Source of the DNA: Clostridia bacterium
GTDB taxonomy: Bacteria; Bacillota; Clostridia; Oscillospirales; Acutalibacteraceae
DNA length: 64,000 bases
Reading direction: 5' to 3'
Assembly (NCBI GenBank): GCA_017438845.1
Contig: JAFRUO010000008.1
Location: 78,103-142,102 of the forward strand
Shown: positions 25,499 through 34,686 of the stretch, piece after piece
Position numbering within the stretch: position 1 is the stretch's first letter
How the letters are laid out: each line of letters starts with the position of its first letter
Translations under genes and position numbers: made by a program
Notes under the pieces: generated by a model
Seen by the model: only the letters and a program-made list of their open reading frames with translations
Databases searched by the model: none
What the model was told of the DNA's origin: nothing

Positions 25499-27169
25499 AT
25501 GTCAGAAAAAGCAAAAAAGGGAAACGGCTTGAATTATAAGCGTACCTTTTTAATCGGCTTCGGCTTTATGGCTTGTATGCTGATGTGGTCAATTTATAAT
25601 TCTTATGTTCCCGTTATTTTCAGAGCCAAGCTTACGGAGCTTACGGGCGGCGGAGCAAGCCTTCCGGGCTTTTTATCGGTTGCGCTTTTTGTAAATGCGA
25701 TTATGACAATCGACAACATCTTCGGCGTTATCTTCCAGCCGTATTTCGGCAAGCGCTCCGACGGCACACACTCCAAATGGGGCAAGAGGATGCCTTACAT
25801 CATCATTTGCCTTCCGATTTGCGCCGTATTCTTCAGCCTTATCCCCGTTGCGGCAACAATCAAGGCGACTGCGCTGAGCATTATCCTTATGATGACGGTT
25901 ATCATCTTCTTTAACTTCACAATGTCAATCTGGCGCTCACCCGTTGTTTCGCTTATGCCCGACTTTACTCCGTCGCATCTTCAGTCCGACGCCAACGCCG
26001 TAATCAACATTATGGGCGGTATCGGTCAGATGATAGGCTTTGTTATCGGTACTATCGCCACTGCGCTTGTAGGTCTTTTGGGCTTCACCGCTATGCAGCA
26101 GGCGCTTAAGGCAAAGACCAATTCTCTCGGTCAGATTCTTGAGGTAACCGCAGACGGCAAGCCTGTCGTAACCTACTTTAACTCCTTCGCTTCGGGTGTT
26201 CCCGAGCAGTATAAGGAAACGGTTTCAAACTTTATCGATTCGGGCAGAGACGCCCTCTATTTCCACGGCGACCATTTCTCAAGTCAGGGCACCGAGTCCG
26301 AGCTTGTAGCGCAGAAGGTTGCGAAGCTTGTTGACGGAAGTCCTGCTTACGTTAATTATACTCCCATCTTCGTAGTAGCCGCCGTAATCGCAATTCTTTG
26401 CCTTGTCATTCTTGTTGCATTCTATAAGAGAAACAAGCAGTATGACCTTTCAAAGGACACCTACATCGAAAACACCGAGGGAGAGGGCAAGCCGAAGAAA
26501 ATCAAGATTAAGGACCTCCCGATTTCCAAAGCGGAGAAGAGAAGCCTTATTACAATGCTCGCGGCGCTGTTCTTAATCAATAACGCCACAGAGGCTATCG
26601 TTCCGAACTTTACAAACTTTGCGCTTGATACACTTGACGTAAAGCCCATTTACTCAACTCTTATGATGGCAATCTTCGCCGTCAGCCTTGCCGCCTTCGG
26701 TATTCCTGCGGGCGCTATGGGCAGAAAGCTCGGCAGAAAGAAAACCATTATCATAGGACTTAGCGTAATTGTTGCAATGTTTGCGGTTTACCTTACCGTT
26801 TCACAGCTCTTCGCAACCAACAAGAGCTTTGTCTGGGTAGTTCTCTGGATTGCGCTTGTTGTCGGCGGAGCCGCAGTCGGCTGTATCAACATCAACACTC
26901 TTCCGCTTGTACTTGCAATCGGCGGCCGTGATTATGTAGGTACCTTCACGGGCTATTATTACACCGCCACCTTCTCGGCGGCAATTACGGGACCGATTCT
27001 TTGCGGACTTGTAATCGGACTGTTCAATGAGGACTACAACTTTATGTTCCTGTTCTGTGCGATTATGTTTGCGCTCGGTCTTGCGGTTATCACTCAGGTT
27101 AAGCACGGCGAATCAAACGCTATTACCGACGAGGAAATCGAGCAGATCAGAATGGAAAACGAAGACTGA
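25499..27169 (+). CDS. MFS transporter of the GPH/SLC45-like type (556 aa)
   Basis: This is a 12-helix transporter, longer than usual because of a hydrophilic insert of about 90 residues between helices 6 and 7 (about 200-285). The motif VIFQPYFGKRSDGTHSKWGKRMPYI near residues 78-103 is the cytoplasmic loop typical of sucrose/maltose:H+ symporters and GPH relatives. The C-terminal half repeats a GRKLGRKKTI loop. The substrate is probably a disaccharide or other glycoside, by family. It is a single gene with its own promoter and terminator. Confidence 0.82.
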   Translation: MSEKAKKGNGLNYKRTFLIGFGFMACMLMWSIYNSYVPVIFRAKLTELTGGGASLPGFLSVALFVNAIMTIDNIFGVIFQPYFGKRSDGTHSKWGKRMPYIIICLPICAVFFSLIPVAATIKATALSIILMMTVIIFFNFTMSIWRSPVVSLMPDFTPSHLQSDANAVINIMGGIGQMIGFVIGTIATALVGLLGFTAMQQALKAKTNSLGQILEVTADGKPVVTYFNSFASGVPEQYKETVSNFIDSGRDALYFHGDHFSSQGTESELVAQKVAKLVDGSPAYVNYTPIFVVAAVIAILCLVILVAFYKRNKQYDLSKDTYIENTEGEGKPKKIKIKDLPISKAEKRSLITMLAALFLINNATEAIVPNFTNFALDTLDVKPIYSTLMMAIFAVSLAAFGIPAGAMGRKLGRKKTIIIGLSVIVAMFAVYLTVSQLFATNKSFVWVVLWIALVVGGAAVGCININTLPLVLAIGGRDYVGTFTGYYYTATFSAAITGPILCGLVIGLFNEDYNFMFLFCAIMFALGLAVITQVKHGESNAITDEEIEQIRMENED

Positions 27170-27188
27170 TAAAACCCTTGAATAATTA

Positions 27189-27217
27189 ATCCGCCTGATT
27201 TCAGGCGGATTTTTTTA
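27189..27217 (+). terminator. Terminator of the MFS gene
   Basis: ATCCGCCTGA and TCAGGCGGAT form a 10-bp stem with a 2-base loop, followed by seven T residues on the plus strand. Confidence 0.92.
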
Positions 27218-27225
27218 TAAAACTA

Positions 27226-27254
27226 TTGACAAATCATCGTAAAGGTTATATAGT
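27226..27254 (+). promoter_or_regulatory. Promoter of the GntR/ABC operon
   Basis: TTGACA (27226-27231) and TATAGT (27249-27254) are 17 bp apart. The -10 box abuts the palindrome at 27253-27274, so a protein bound there would block RNA polymerase. Confidence 0.8.
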
Positions 27255-27274
27255 TAGTTATAGAAGTAACTAAC
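27253..27274. promoter_or_regulatory. Palindromic operator, probably for the GntR-family regulator
   Basis: GTTAGTTA, 6 bp, TAACTAAC is a perfect 8-bp inverted repeat overlapping the 3' edge of the -10 box. It lies 22 bp before the regulator gene. GntR/YtrA-type dimers bind palindromes of this kind, so autorepression is the natural reading, but binding is inferred. Confidence 0.75.
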
Positions 27275-27295
27275 ATATCAAAAAAGGAGGGGAAT

Positions 27296-27661
27296 ATGAG
27301 CTTTTCATTCACGGGCGATAAACCTATTTATATTGAAATTGCCGAGCAGCTTGAGGACTCGATTTTTGTCGGCATATACCCCGAGGGAACGCAGATTCCG
27401 TCCACCACCGAGCTTTCCGTGTCACTGCAGATTAATCCTGCCACGGTGCTCAAGGGAATGAATCTGCTTGTTGACGAGGGGATAATTTACAAAAAACGGG
27501 GACTCGGTATGTTTGTCTGCGACGGCGCAGTTGCAAAAATCCGAACAAAACGCAGAAATAACTTTAACAACGATTATATTGTACCGCTTTTAAGCGAGGC
27601 TAAAAAGCTTAATTTAAGTCAGGAGGATATAATCGCACTTATCAAAGGGGGAGAAAAATGA
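27296..27661 (+). CDS. GntR-family regulator, YtrA subfamily (121 aa)
   Basis: An N-terminal winged helix (about 10-75) begins KPIYIEIAEQLEDSIFVGIYPEGTQIPSTTELSVSL, and the wing-to-helix segment is INPATVLKGMNLLVDEGIIYKKRGLGMFV, both standard GntR. The C-terminal effector part is only about 45 residues, which is the short form of the YtrA subfamily that regulates neighbouring ABC transporters. AAAAAGGAGGGG precedes the ATG. Its last 4 bp overlap the ABC ATPase gene. A likely operator lies in its promoter. Confidence 0.92.
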   Translation: MSFSFTGDKPIYIEIAEQLEDSIFVGIYPEGTQIPSTTELSVSLQINPATVLKGMNLLVDEGIIYKKRGLGMFVCDGAVAKIRTKRRNNFNNDYIVPLLSEAKKLNLSQEDIIALIKGGEK

Positions 27662-28512
27662 GCATTGAAATTATTAACCTTTCCAAAAGCTATGGGAAAA
27701 GCCCGGCGCTTGAGGACGTGAAGCTTGAGTTTTCCGAGCACAGAATTTACGGTCTGCTCGGCAGAAACGGTGCGGGCAAATCCACACTCTTAAAGCTTGT
27801 TGCAAACCGTATAGCGGCTACGGGCGGTCAGGTGAAAATTGACGGACTTGACAGCGTTGAAAACGACAGGGCTCAAAGCCTTGTTTATTTGATGAATGAC
27901 GAAAACACGATTCCGTCCAATATTACCGTTGAAAGGCTTTTTAAGCTTACAAGGTCCTTTTATCCCGGGGCAGACATCGAAAAGGCGGCAAGGCTTGCGG
28001 AGCGCTTTTCGCTTGACCCAAAAAAGAGAATAGGCTCGCTTTCGACGGGCTACAAAACGGCGGTAAAATTCATTGCCGCAATAATGTCAAACGCAAAGTA
28101 CACCCTGCTTGACGAGCCTGTGCTCGGGCTTGACGCCGCGCACAGAGAGCTGCTTTACAAAATCCTTATCGAGGAATACGCCGACTCCGACAGATGCTTT
28201 GTCGTAGCCACGCATATTATTGAGGAAATCAGCGGCATCGTTGAGCACGTCACAGTAATCGAAAAGGGTAAGGTAATTGAAAACGACAGCGTCGAGAACC
28301 TTTTAAAAAGCGGTTATTCCGTTTCGGGCAATGAAAAAGAGGTGGACGAATACATTAAGGACAAAAATGTAATTGCCACGGAAAAAATCGGCTCGGTTAA
28401 AATCGCATATATTCTCGGCGCACACGGCTCAGCCGAGCTCGGATACCTTGAGGTTGCGCCGCTGAGCCTTCAGAAGCTATTTATCAAACTGACAGGGGAG
28501 GATGTAAAATGA
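27658..28512 (+). CDS. ABC transporter ATP-binding protein (284 aa)
   Basis: This is a cytoplasmic ATPase of a two-component export-type ABC system. Walker A is GRNGAGKS (35-42), the Q-loop region is YLMNDENTIP, the signature is the variant LSTGY, Walker B is YTLLDEPVLGLD, and the H-loop is VATHI. The last 80 residues form a short accessory domain. It overlaps the GntR gene by 4 bp and the permease gene by 4 bp, so the three are coupled. The cargo is unknown; related YtrA-controlled systems respond to cell-envelope stress or export antibiotics. Confidence 0.92.
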   Translation: MSIEIINLSKSYGKSPALEDVKLEFSEHRIYGLLGRNGAGKSTLLKLVANRIAATGGQVKIDGLDSVENDRAQSLVYLMNDENTIPSNITVERLFKLTRSFYPGADIEKAARLAERFSLDPKKRIGSLSTGYKTAVKFIAAIMSNAKYTLLDEPVLGLDAAHRELLYKILIEEYADSDRCFVVATHIIEEISGIVEHVTVIEKGKVIENDSVENLLKSGYSVSGNEKEVDEYIKDKNVIATEKIGSVKIAYILGAHGSAELGYLEVAPLSLQKLFIKLTGEDVK

Positions 28513-29225
28513 AAACGTTAAGCGCAATCAAATTCAGGCTTTCCGAGCTTTATATGCCGACGGTGGTTTATGTACTGCTTTTGTTTATGGCTTCTCTTGC
28601 CGCGCTTATTGCAGGGGCAATCGACAAAAGCGGCAACGTAGCCGAAATGAATGTCGACCAGGTTTATGCCTTCTCTTATTACGGCACGGGCTTCGTGGCG
28701 TTTCTGCTCGGTATAATCTCTTACAAAACGCATTTCAAGTTCCTTCTGCAAAACGGCGTTTCACGTCAGCACATTCATTTAAGCTTTATCTGCTCGCTTG
28801 TTTACGCCGTGCTTCTCTACATTGAAAACGCAGGCTTTAACTTTTTGTTTTCCTTTGTCGCACACCTTACGGCAAAGACTGACGCTCCGTTTAACACTAA
28901 TATACCGAGTGCGGTCCTGATTCTCGTCTACGCCGCGCTGATGTGCGTCGGCTATCTTGCTTCCTGCTTTATTTACAGCACGAAGCCGCTTACAAAAATA
29001 ATCACCGCCTCGGCGACAGTGCTTGCAGTTTTAATCTTTATTCTCAGAATGGTACAGCTTGACGGTCAGGCTGAAATAGCCATTGTTGCCGTTTACTGTT
29101 TTATCTTCGGTTCGGTATCGGGATATATCTATACCTGGCACGTTGCGGCGGCAATGCTTACGGTAATAGTGTTCTGCCTTTCCGTTTCGCATATGATAAC
29201 GCTCAGGGCAACGGTTAAAAAGTAG
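28509..29225 (+). CDS. ABC transporter permease-like membrane protein (238 aa)
   Basis: About six membrane helices are visible: 17-40, 56-75, 95-120, 135-160, 168-188 and 195-230. There is no catalytic motif. Its place directly after the ATPase gene, with a 4-bp overlap, marks it as the membrane half of that ABC system. It resembles ABC-2-type permeases in size and topology only. An AGTAGGAGGG ribosome site for the next gene follows its stop. Confidence 0.8.
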   Translation: MKTLSAIKFRLSELYMPTVVYVLLLFMASLAALIAGAIDKSGNVAEMNVDQVYAFSYYGTGFVAFLLGIISYKTHFKFLLQNGVSRQHIHLSFICSLVYAVLLYIENAGFNFLFSFVAHLTAKTDAPFNTNIPSAVLILVYAALMCVGYLASCFIYSTKPLTKIITASATVLAVLIFILRMVQLDGQAEIAIVAVYCFIFGSVSGYIYTWHVAAAMLTVIVFCLSVSHMITLRATVKK

Positions 29226-29235
29226 GAGGGATATT

Positions 29236-29982
29236 ATGAAAAAGAAGTATTTCGTTATTCCTGCTTTGTTTCTTATACTGTCTTTAATTTCGACCTACAT
29301 CCTCGTTTACTGGCTTTCTCCGTACACCTACGGCGTGCATTCAATGAGCATTTACAACTTGGCAGAGGAGCGTGACGTTGAGGAGAAGCAAGGCTTTTTC
29401 GAGCACCTTGAGGCGGTATACAGACTTTGCCCGAATGAGTCCACTCTGAACTCTCTTGTTACGGCTTATAACCCGTTTTCTTATTACAGCCACCGCAAAC
29501 CGCCGACAGAGGACTTTTATCAGAAAAGCGCTCTTTTCAAGGAAATTGAGCTTGAAAACGCAAAGACTCAAGGAATCAATGTCGGTATCGGACCTTATCA
29601 GGCGTTGAATATTGATGTAGCGTGGTATGTCTTTTCTCAGGACAATTACATTATCAACGTCGACACTCAGTATATAACCTCGCTCTATCTTGCAGGTGAA
29701 ACCGAAAAGGCTAAAAAGGAAATGGATAACGCAATCGCGTTCTTTAAGCAGAGTAAGGAGGAGGACGTTCAGCCTTATCTTTTCAGGCTTCCTTTTGAAT
29801 ACCTTTATGCTCATGCTCAAAACGAAGCGGACAGAGCGTGGGTGGTTGAAAAGGAAACCGAAATCACCGACTGGGTAAAGCAGAATCACACCTTAAGCGA
29901 GGAGAATATGAAAAAGGATAACCTCTTCTCGGACTGCAACAGAACACTTGAACAATGGCAAAAAGAAAGCGAAGGGATGTAA
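29236..29982 (+). CDS. Membrane-anchored exported protein, first of a paralogous pair (248 aa)
   Basis: No named family is recognised. A single N-terminal hydrophobic segment (about 6-28) acts as signal anchor, and the rest is exported. It shares an order of segments with the next gene's product: MKKKxFxxPA at the start, YRLCPNESTLNSLVTAYNP near 65-85, and WVVEKETEITDW near 205. Helical TPR-like spacing (YLAGETEKAKKEMDNAIAFF) suggests protein binding. It is fourth in the GntR/ABC operon, so it may be a receptor, chaperone or immunity partner of the transporter; this is inference. Confidence 0.72.
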   Translation: MKKKYFVIPALFLILSLISTYILVYWLSPYTYGVHSMSIYNLAEERDVEEKQGFFEHLEAVYRLCPNESTLNSLVTAYNPFSYYSHRKPPTEDFYQKSALFKEIELENAKTQGINVGIGPYQALNIDVAWYVFSQDNYIINVDTQYITSLYLAGETEKAKKEMDNAIAFFKQSKEEDVQPYLFRLPFEYLYAHAQNEADRAWVVEKETEITDWVKQNHTLSEENMKKDNLFSDCNRTLEQWQKESEGM

Positions 29983-29983
29983 A

Positions 29984-30820
29984 ATGAAGAAAAAATCGTT
30001 CCTGCTTCCTGCGGTTTTTCTTGCGGTATCACTGCTTGCGTGTTGTTTTTTGACTTGCCTTGCTTCGCCGTTTACGACCTATGCGGCGTCAAATTTCAGC
30101 TTTGACAGCGCTCACGGTAAGGCGCTTGAAAATTATATAAACAGCTATCCCGAAGTCTGCAAAAAGGCTGAAAGGGCTTATAAAATCAGCCCTAACGAGT
30201 CCACTCTGCTTGCGCTTTCCGAGCTGTATGACCCGAGTATCAGGGCCTTCGGCATCTATAACACGTCGGATGATTTCTACGAAAAATGCGAGTACTACGG
30301 CACGCAGACTATAAACTTTCTTGACAGTCACGGCAATCCGAATATGTATAAGGGGCCGTACTATATGTCAAATCTTGACCTCGGCTACGGCGAGGAATGG
30401 AAGGCGCTTTTCCGCTTTTCAACGCTGACGGACATCGCATACGCACAGCTTATGCAGGGCAAAACCGACGAGGCGAAAAAGACCGTCGAGAAGTATTTTG
30501 ACGAGTACAGGCAGATTTTAAAGGAGGCTGAGGCGTCACCCGAAAGCCTCGGACCCGGGCCTTTTGATGAAAGCGCAGTCGTAATCGGCAGAGACGCAAT
30601 CAGTCAGTTCTTTGACGACACCCACGCTTTAAGCAACGATACGGAATATAAAAGCTGGGTTGTCGAAAAGGAAAAGGAGCTCTCGTCACTTTTCAACGGC
30701 TTCACATTCAAAGGTATGGACCCTGCCGATTTGTCAAATAATTATTATTCGGAAAACTATTATTTCAATCACAGCCTTGAACAGCTTAATAAACTTTATA
30801 AAACCCCTGAATTTTCATAA
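29984..30820 (+). CDS. Membrane-anchored exported protein, second of the paralogous pair (278 aa)
   Basis: This is a diverged tandem copy of the preceding protein. It has MKKKSFLLPAVFLAV at the N-terminus, YKISPNESTLLALSELYDP near residues 62-80, a TPR-like helix QLMQGKTDEAKKTVEKYF, and a VVEKEKELSSLF segment near 225. Residues 6-30 are the signal anchor, with a Cys pair at 22-23 that could be a lipobox-like feature but lacks a good consensus. The ATG at 29984 is chosen because GAAGGGATG sits before it and it follows the previous stop by 1 bp. It ends the operon; a strong terminator follows. Confidence 0.72.
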   Translation: MKKKSFLLPAVFLAVSLLACCFLTCLASPFTTYAASNFSFDSAHGKALENYINSYPEVCKKAERAYKISPNESTLLALSELYDPSIRAFGIYNTSDDFYEKCEYYGTQTINFLDSHGNPNMYKGPYYMSNLDLGYGEEWKALFRFSTLTDIAYAQLMQGKTDEAKKTVEKYFDEYRQILKEAEASPESLGPGPFDESAVVIGRDAISQFFDDTHALSNDTEYKSWVVEKEKELSSLFNGFTFKGMDPADLSNNYYSENYYFNHSLEQLNKLYKTPEFS

Positions 30821-30826
30821 CGGCAA

Positions 30827-30863
30827 AAAAATCCGTCTGACGTAAATCAGACGGATTTTTTTA
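30827..30863. terminator. Bidirectional terminator between the GntR/ABC operon and gdhA
   Basis: ATCCGTCTGA and TCAGACGGAT form a 10-bp stem, with seven A residues to the left and T-runs to the right. It lies between convergent transcripts. Confidence 0.93.
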
Positions 30864-30875
30864 TGTGTTAAAGAA

Positions 30876-32222
30876 TTAATAAATACCTTCAGCCATCATA
30901 GCCTCGGCAACCTTTTCAAAGCCTGCGATATTAGCGCCTGCAACAAGGTTGTAGCCGAGTCCGTAACGCTCTGCTGCGTCAACGGAAGCGTTGAAGATGT
31001 TAATCATAGCGTTGTGAAGTCTCTGGTCAACCTCTTCTGCGGTCCAGCCGAGTCTCATTGAGTTCTGGCTCATTTCAAGACCTGAGGTGCAAACGCCGCC
31101 TGCGTTAACTGCCTTTGAAGGAGCAACGACAAGTCCGCTCTCCATAAGGTAAGCGAGCGCCTCGTTTGTGGTGGGCATATTTGAAACCTCAATGTAGTAC
31201 TTAACGCCGTTGGCAACGATTTTCTTTGCCTCTTCCATTCCTACCTCGTTCTGAGTAGCGCACGGAAGCATAACGTCAGCCTTAACTCCCCACGGCTTTT
31301 CGCCCTCGAAATACTGAACGCCGAACTTCTCTGCATAGGGCTTAACGATGTTTTTGCCGCTTGCACGAAGCTCAAGCATGTAGTTGATTTTTTCCTCTGA
31401 GGTAATTCCCTCGGGGTCGTAAACGTAGCCGTCGGGTCCGCTGATGGTGACAGCCTTGCCGCCGAGCTCTGCAATCTTTTTAACTGCGCCCCAGGCAACA
31501 TTACCGAAGCCCGAAACCGCAAAGGTCTTGCCCTTGATTGAATCGCCGTCGTGTGCGAAAACCTCGTTTGCATAGTAGATTGCGCCGTAGCCCGTTGCCT
31601 CGGGACGGATAAGAGAACCGCCGTAGGAAAGACCCTTACCGGTAAGAACGCCGTTTTCGTAAGCGTTTCTGATTCTCTTGTACTGACCGAAGAGGTAGCC
31701 GATTTCCCTGCCGCCTACGCCCATGTCGCCTGCGGGAACGTCAACGTCGGGGCCGATATGTCTGTAAAGCTCGGTCATAAATGCCTGGCAGAAACGCATA
31801 ACCTCTGCGTCGCTCTTGCCTGCGGGGTCAAAGTCCGAGCCGCCCTTACCGCCGCCCATGGGAAGACCCGTAAGGCTGTTCTTAAATACCTGCTCAAAGC
31901 CCAGGAACCAGATAACGCTGGGGTTAACATTTGCCTGGAAACGAAGGCCGCCCTTATAGGGACCGATTGCTGAGTTAAACTGAACTCTGTAGCCGCGGTT
32001 AACCTGAGTTTTTCCCTCGTCGTCCACCCAAGTAACTCTGAAGGAAATAAATCTGTCAGGGTTGGCCATTCTTCCTAAAATGTCGTTTTTAACGTACTCG
32101 GGGTGAGCCTCAACGACCTTCTCAAGCGAGCCGAAAACCTCGGTGACAGTCTGCAAAAATTCAGGCTTGTCGCCGTCTCTCTTTTTGACGGTTTCGATTA
32201 CGCTGTTAATGTAATCATTCAT
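30876..32222 (-). CDS. gdhA: NADP-type glutamate dehydrogenase (448 aa)
   Basis: This enzyme interconverts glutamate with 2-oxoglutarate and ammonia in the cytoplasm. The N-terminal helical part, the catalytic segment LPMGGGKGGSDFDPAGKSDAE and the Rossmann motif AVSGFGNVAWGA are all conserved. The length of 448 matches bacterial hexameric NADP-dependent enzymes. The ATG at 32222 is preferred because GGAGG lies 9 bases upstream; an earlier in-frame Met only adds a non-conserved tail. It is a single gene behind its own promoter and mainly supports ammonia assimilation in such anaerobes. Confidence 0.96.
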   Translation of the reverse strand: MNDYINSVIETVKKRDGDKPEFLQTVTEVFGSLEKVVEAHPEYVKNDILGRMANPDRFISFRVTWVDDEGKTQVNRGYRVQFNSAIGPYKGGLRFQANVNPSVIWFLGFEQVFKNSLTGLPMGGGKGGSDFDPAGKSDAEVMRFCQAFMTELYRHIGPDVDVPAGDMGVGGREIGYLFGQYKRIRNAYENGVLTGKGLSYGGSLIRPEATGYGAIYYANEVFAHDGDSIKGKTFAVSGFGNVAWGAVKKIAELGGKAVTISGPDGYVYDPEGITSEEKINYMLELRASGKNIVKPYAEKFGVQYFEGEKPWGVKADVMLPCATQNEVGMEEAKKIVANGVKYYIEVSNMPTTNEALAYLMESGLVVAPSKAVNAGGVCTSGLEMSQNSMRLGWTAEEVDQRLHNAMINIFNASVDAAERYGLGYNLVAGANIAGFEKVAEAMMAEGIY

Positions 32223-32258
32223 TGCAAAAACCTCCAATAAAAAATTTCTCAATTAAAT

Positions 32259-32286
32259 ATAATACCACTATTTAAAAATAAATCAA
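32259..32286 (-). promoter_or_regulatory. Promoter of gdhA
   Basis: On the minus strand TTGATT (32286-32281) and TATTAT (32264-32259) are 16 bp apart with an extended TGG element. It is back-to-back with the tsaD promoter. Confidence 0.65.
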
Positions 32287-32308
32287 GTCTTATTTAGTCA
32301 TGCTTCGC

Positions 32309-32337
32309 TTGATTAAAAGGCAGGGTTGTGATATACT
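32309..32337 (+). promoter_or_regulatory. Promoter of tsaD
   Basis: TTGATT (32309-32314) and TATACT (32332-32337) are 17 bp apart with an extended TGA -10 element, 28 bp before the start codon at 32366. Confidence 0.65.
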
Positions 32338-32365
32338 TTTAAAAAATCTATTCGGGACTGGTAAA

Positions 32366-33379
32366 ATGAAAATACTTGCGATTGAAAGCTCCTGTGACGA
32401 AACCGCCGCCGCAGTTGTCGAGGACGGCAGAAGGGTGCTTTCAAACATAGTTTCAACACAGATTGAAAAACATAAAATATTCGGCGGCGTTGTGCCCGAA
32501 ATCGCTTCACGGCTTCATGCGGAAGCAATTTCCTTTGTCGTTTCCGACGCACTCAAGCAGGCAGGCTGTGAGCTTTGCGACATTGACGCCGTCGCCGTGA
32601 CCTATGCGCCCGGGCTTATCGGTGCGCTTCTCGTAGGCGTTAACTATGCCAAGGGGCTTTCGTATTCGTCGGGCATACCGCTTGTACCCGTGCACCATCT
32701 GCGCTCGCACATAGCGGCAAACTATATTACGCACCCCGAGCTTGAGCCTCCGTTTTTGTGTCTTGTCGTGTCGGGAGGCAACACGCTTCTCGTCAACGTA
32801 AAGGGCTATACCGATTTTGAAATTATCGGCAGGACGAGAGACGACGCCGCAGGCGAGGCGCTTGACAAGGCGGCAAGAAGCCTCGGGCTTCCGTATCCCG
32901 GAGGAGTAAACCTTGACAAGGCGGCTAAGAGCGGAAACCCCGACGCCTTTAAATTCCCGAAGCCGCATGTCAGCGACAATCCTCTTGATTTCAGCTTTTC
33001 CGGGCTTAAAACCTCGGTAATCAATACTATTCACAACGCCTCGCAGAAGGGCGAGCAGGTAAGCGTTGCGGACCTCGGAGCCTCGTTTTTAAACGCAGTG
33101 GTTGATTTTCTTGAAACCAACACCGAAAAGGCAATTGATTTGTGTCACGCGAAAACGCTTGCGCTTGCAGGCGGCGTTTCCGCCAACTCCGTTTTACGAA
33201 GCCGAATGGAAACTCTTGCAAAAAAGAAGAAGGTTAAACTTTATCTTCCCGAATTATCTCTTTGCGGCGACAATGCCGCCATGGTCGCAAGTCAGGGCTA
33301 TTATGAATTTCTGTCGGGCAAGCGTGCCGACATGACTCTTAACGCCTATGCCACAATGCCCATTACCGAGGAAATGTAA
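32366..33379 (+). CDS. tsaD: tRNA N6-threonylcarbamoyladenosine transferase TsaD (337 aa)
   Basis: This enzyme transfers the threonylcarbamoyl group to A37 of ANN-decoding tRNAs, working with TsaB, TsaE and TsaC. The N-terminus MKILAIESSCDETAAAV is nearly invariant in the family. The metal-binding HHLRSHIAANY, the PPFLCLVVSGGNT segment and the ASTK nucleotide-binding folds follow. The start at 32366 gives the usual length of about 337; the longer frame from 32300 has no ribosome site. tsaB and tsaE are not in the window. Confidence 0.96.
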   Translation: MKILAIESSCDETAAAVVEDGRRVLSNIVSTQIEKHKIFGGVVPEIASRLHAEAISFVVSDALKQAGCELCDIDAVAVTYAPGLIGALLVGVNYAKGLSYSSGIPLVPVHHLRSHIAANYITHPELEPPFLCLVVSGGNTLLVNVKGYTDFEIIGRTRDDAAGEALDKAARSLGLPYPGGVNLDKAAKSGNPDAFKFPKPHVSDNPLDFSFSGLKTSVINTIHNASQKGEQVSVADLGASFLNAVVDFLETNTEKAIDLCHAKTLALAGGVSANSVLRSRMETLAKKKKVKLYLPELSLCGDNAAMVASQGYYEFLSGKRADMTLNAYATMPITEEM

Positions 33380-33395
33380 TTTTTAATTAAGCAAA

Positions 33396-33423
33396 AACCC
33401 CTTTGCCGAGGCAAAGGGGTTTT
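33396..33423. terminator. Bidirectional terminator between tsaD and metK
   Basis: AACCCCTTTGCC and GGCAAAGGGGTT form a 12-bp stem, flanked by A and T runs between convergent genes. Confidence 0.92.
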
Positions 33424-33438
33424 ATGTTGTTTCAGAGT

Positions 33439-34626
33439 TTATATACCTGCTTTTTTCTTTAAAACGTCAACCTTATCGGTCTTTTCCCATTTAACGCCGA
33501 GGTCCTCTCTGCCCATGTGGCCGTATGCCGCAAGCTGACGGTAAATCGGCTTTCTTAAATCAAGCTCGTCAATAATAGCCGCAGGACGAAGGTCGAAGGT
33601 TTCCTTAACAATGCTTTCAAGCGTGCTGTCGTCAAGCGTACCCGTACCGAATGTGTTTACGTTGATTGAAACGGGCCTTGCAACGCCGATAGCGTAGGCA
33701 AGCTGAATTTCGCAACGCTTTGCCAAGCCTGCCGCAACTATATTCTTTGCAACGTACCTTGCCGCATAAGCCGCAGAACGGTCAACCTTTGTCGGGTCCT
33801 TGCCCGAGAAGGCTCCGCCGCCGTGACGTCCGATACCGCCGTAGGTGTCGACGATAATCTTTCTGCCCGTAAGACCCGAGTCGCCTGCAGGGCCGCCGAT
33901 AACGAACCTGCCCGTGGGGTTGACGAAAATAACCGTTCTGTCGTCAAGAAGCTCGGGCGGAATAATCGGCTTGATAACATACTCCATTATATCCTTACGA
34001 ATCCTTGAAAGCTCTACGTCTGCGCTGTGCTGTGAGGAAACAACAATGGTATGTACTCTGACGGGCTCTCCGTCGGGGCTGTATTCAATTGTTACCTGAG
34101 TTTTTCCGTCTGCGCGAAGGTAGGGGAGGGTGCCGTCCTTTCTGACCTTGGTAAGCTGCTTTGCAAGCTTGTGTGAAAGCGAAATCGGAAGCGGCATTAA
34201 TTCCTCGGTTTCGTCGCAGGCATAGCCGAACATCATTCCCTGGTCGCCTGCGCCGTTGAGGTTGTACTCGTCGTCCTGACCTTCCTTTAATTCGTAAGAC
34301 TTGTCAACGCCCATCGCAATGTCGGCGGACTGCTTGTCAATCAGCGTCAGCACGTTGCAGGTGTTCGCGTTAAAGCCCTTTTCATCGCTGTCGTAGCCGA
34401 TGTCGCAGACAACCTCTCTTGCAATTTTTTCAATGTCAATATCGGCTGTTGTGGTGATTTCACCCATGACAATAATCTGGTTGGTAATGCACATGCTCTC
34501 GCATGCAACTCTGCCGAACTTGTCCTGCTTTAAAATTTCGTCGAGGACGGCGTCGGATATGTTGTCGCAGATTTTGTCGGGATGTCCCTCCGTAACCGAC
34601 TCGGAGGTGAAAAGATAGTTTGCCAT
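33439..34626 (-). CDS. metK: S-adenosylmethionine synthase (395 aa)
   Basis: This enzyme makes SAM from methionine and ATP. The start [18 protein letters not shown], the ATP-binding [15 protein letters not shown], the P-loop-like [19 protein letters not shown] and the length of 395 are canonical. The ATG at 34626 follows a CAGGAG site; the upstream Met codons extend into the riboswitch terminator and are not used. It is preceded by an SAM-I riboswitch, giving feedback control by its product. It is a single-gene transcript. Confidence 0.98.
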   Translation of the reverse strand: MANYLFTSESVTEGHPDKICDNISDAVLDEILKQDKFGRVACESMCITNQIIVMGEITTTADIDIEKIAREVVCDIGYDSDEKGFNANTCNVLTLIDKQSADIAMGVDKSYELKEGQDDEYNLNGAGDQGMMFGYACDETEELMPLPISLSHKLAKQLTKVRKDGTLPYLRADGKTQVTIEYSPDGEPVRVHTIVVSSQHSADVELSRIRKDIMEYVIKPIIPPELLDDRTVIFVNPTGRFVIGGPAGDSGLTGRKIIVDTYGGIGRHGGGAFSGKDPTKVDRSAAYAARYVAKNIVAAGLAKRCEIQLAYAIGVARPVSINVNTFGTGTLDDSTLESIVKETFDLRPAAIIDELDLRKPIYRQLAAYGHMGREDLGVKWEKTDKVDVLKKKAGI

Positions 34627-34658
34627 TTTATTTTCTCCTGATTGTATTAACATAAAAA

Positions 34659-34679
34659 TAAGCACCTCAAAGGTGCCTT
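34659..34679 (-). terminator. Riboswitch-controlled terminator before metK
   Basis: AGGCACCT and AGGTGCTT form a stem followed by ATTTTTATG on the minus strand. It lies just downstream of the SAM-I aptamer, so SAM binding should favour this hairpin and stop transcription before metK. Confidence 0.88.
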
Positions 34680-34686
34680 TAAAACA

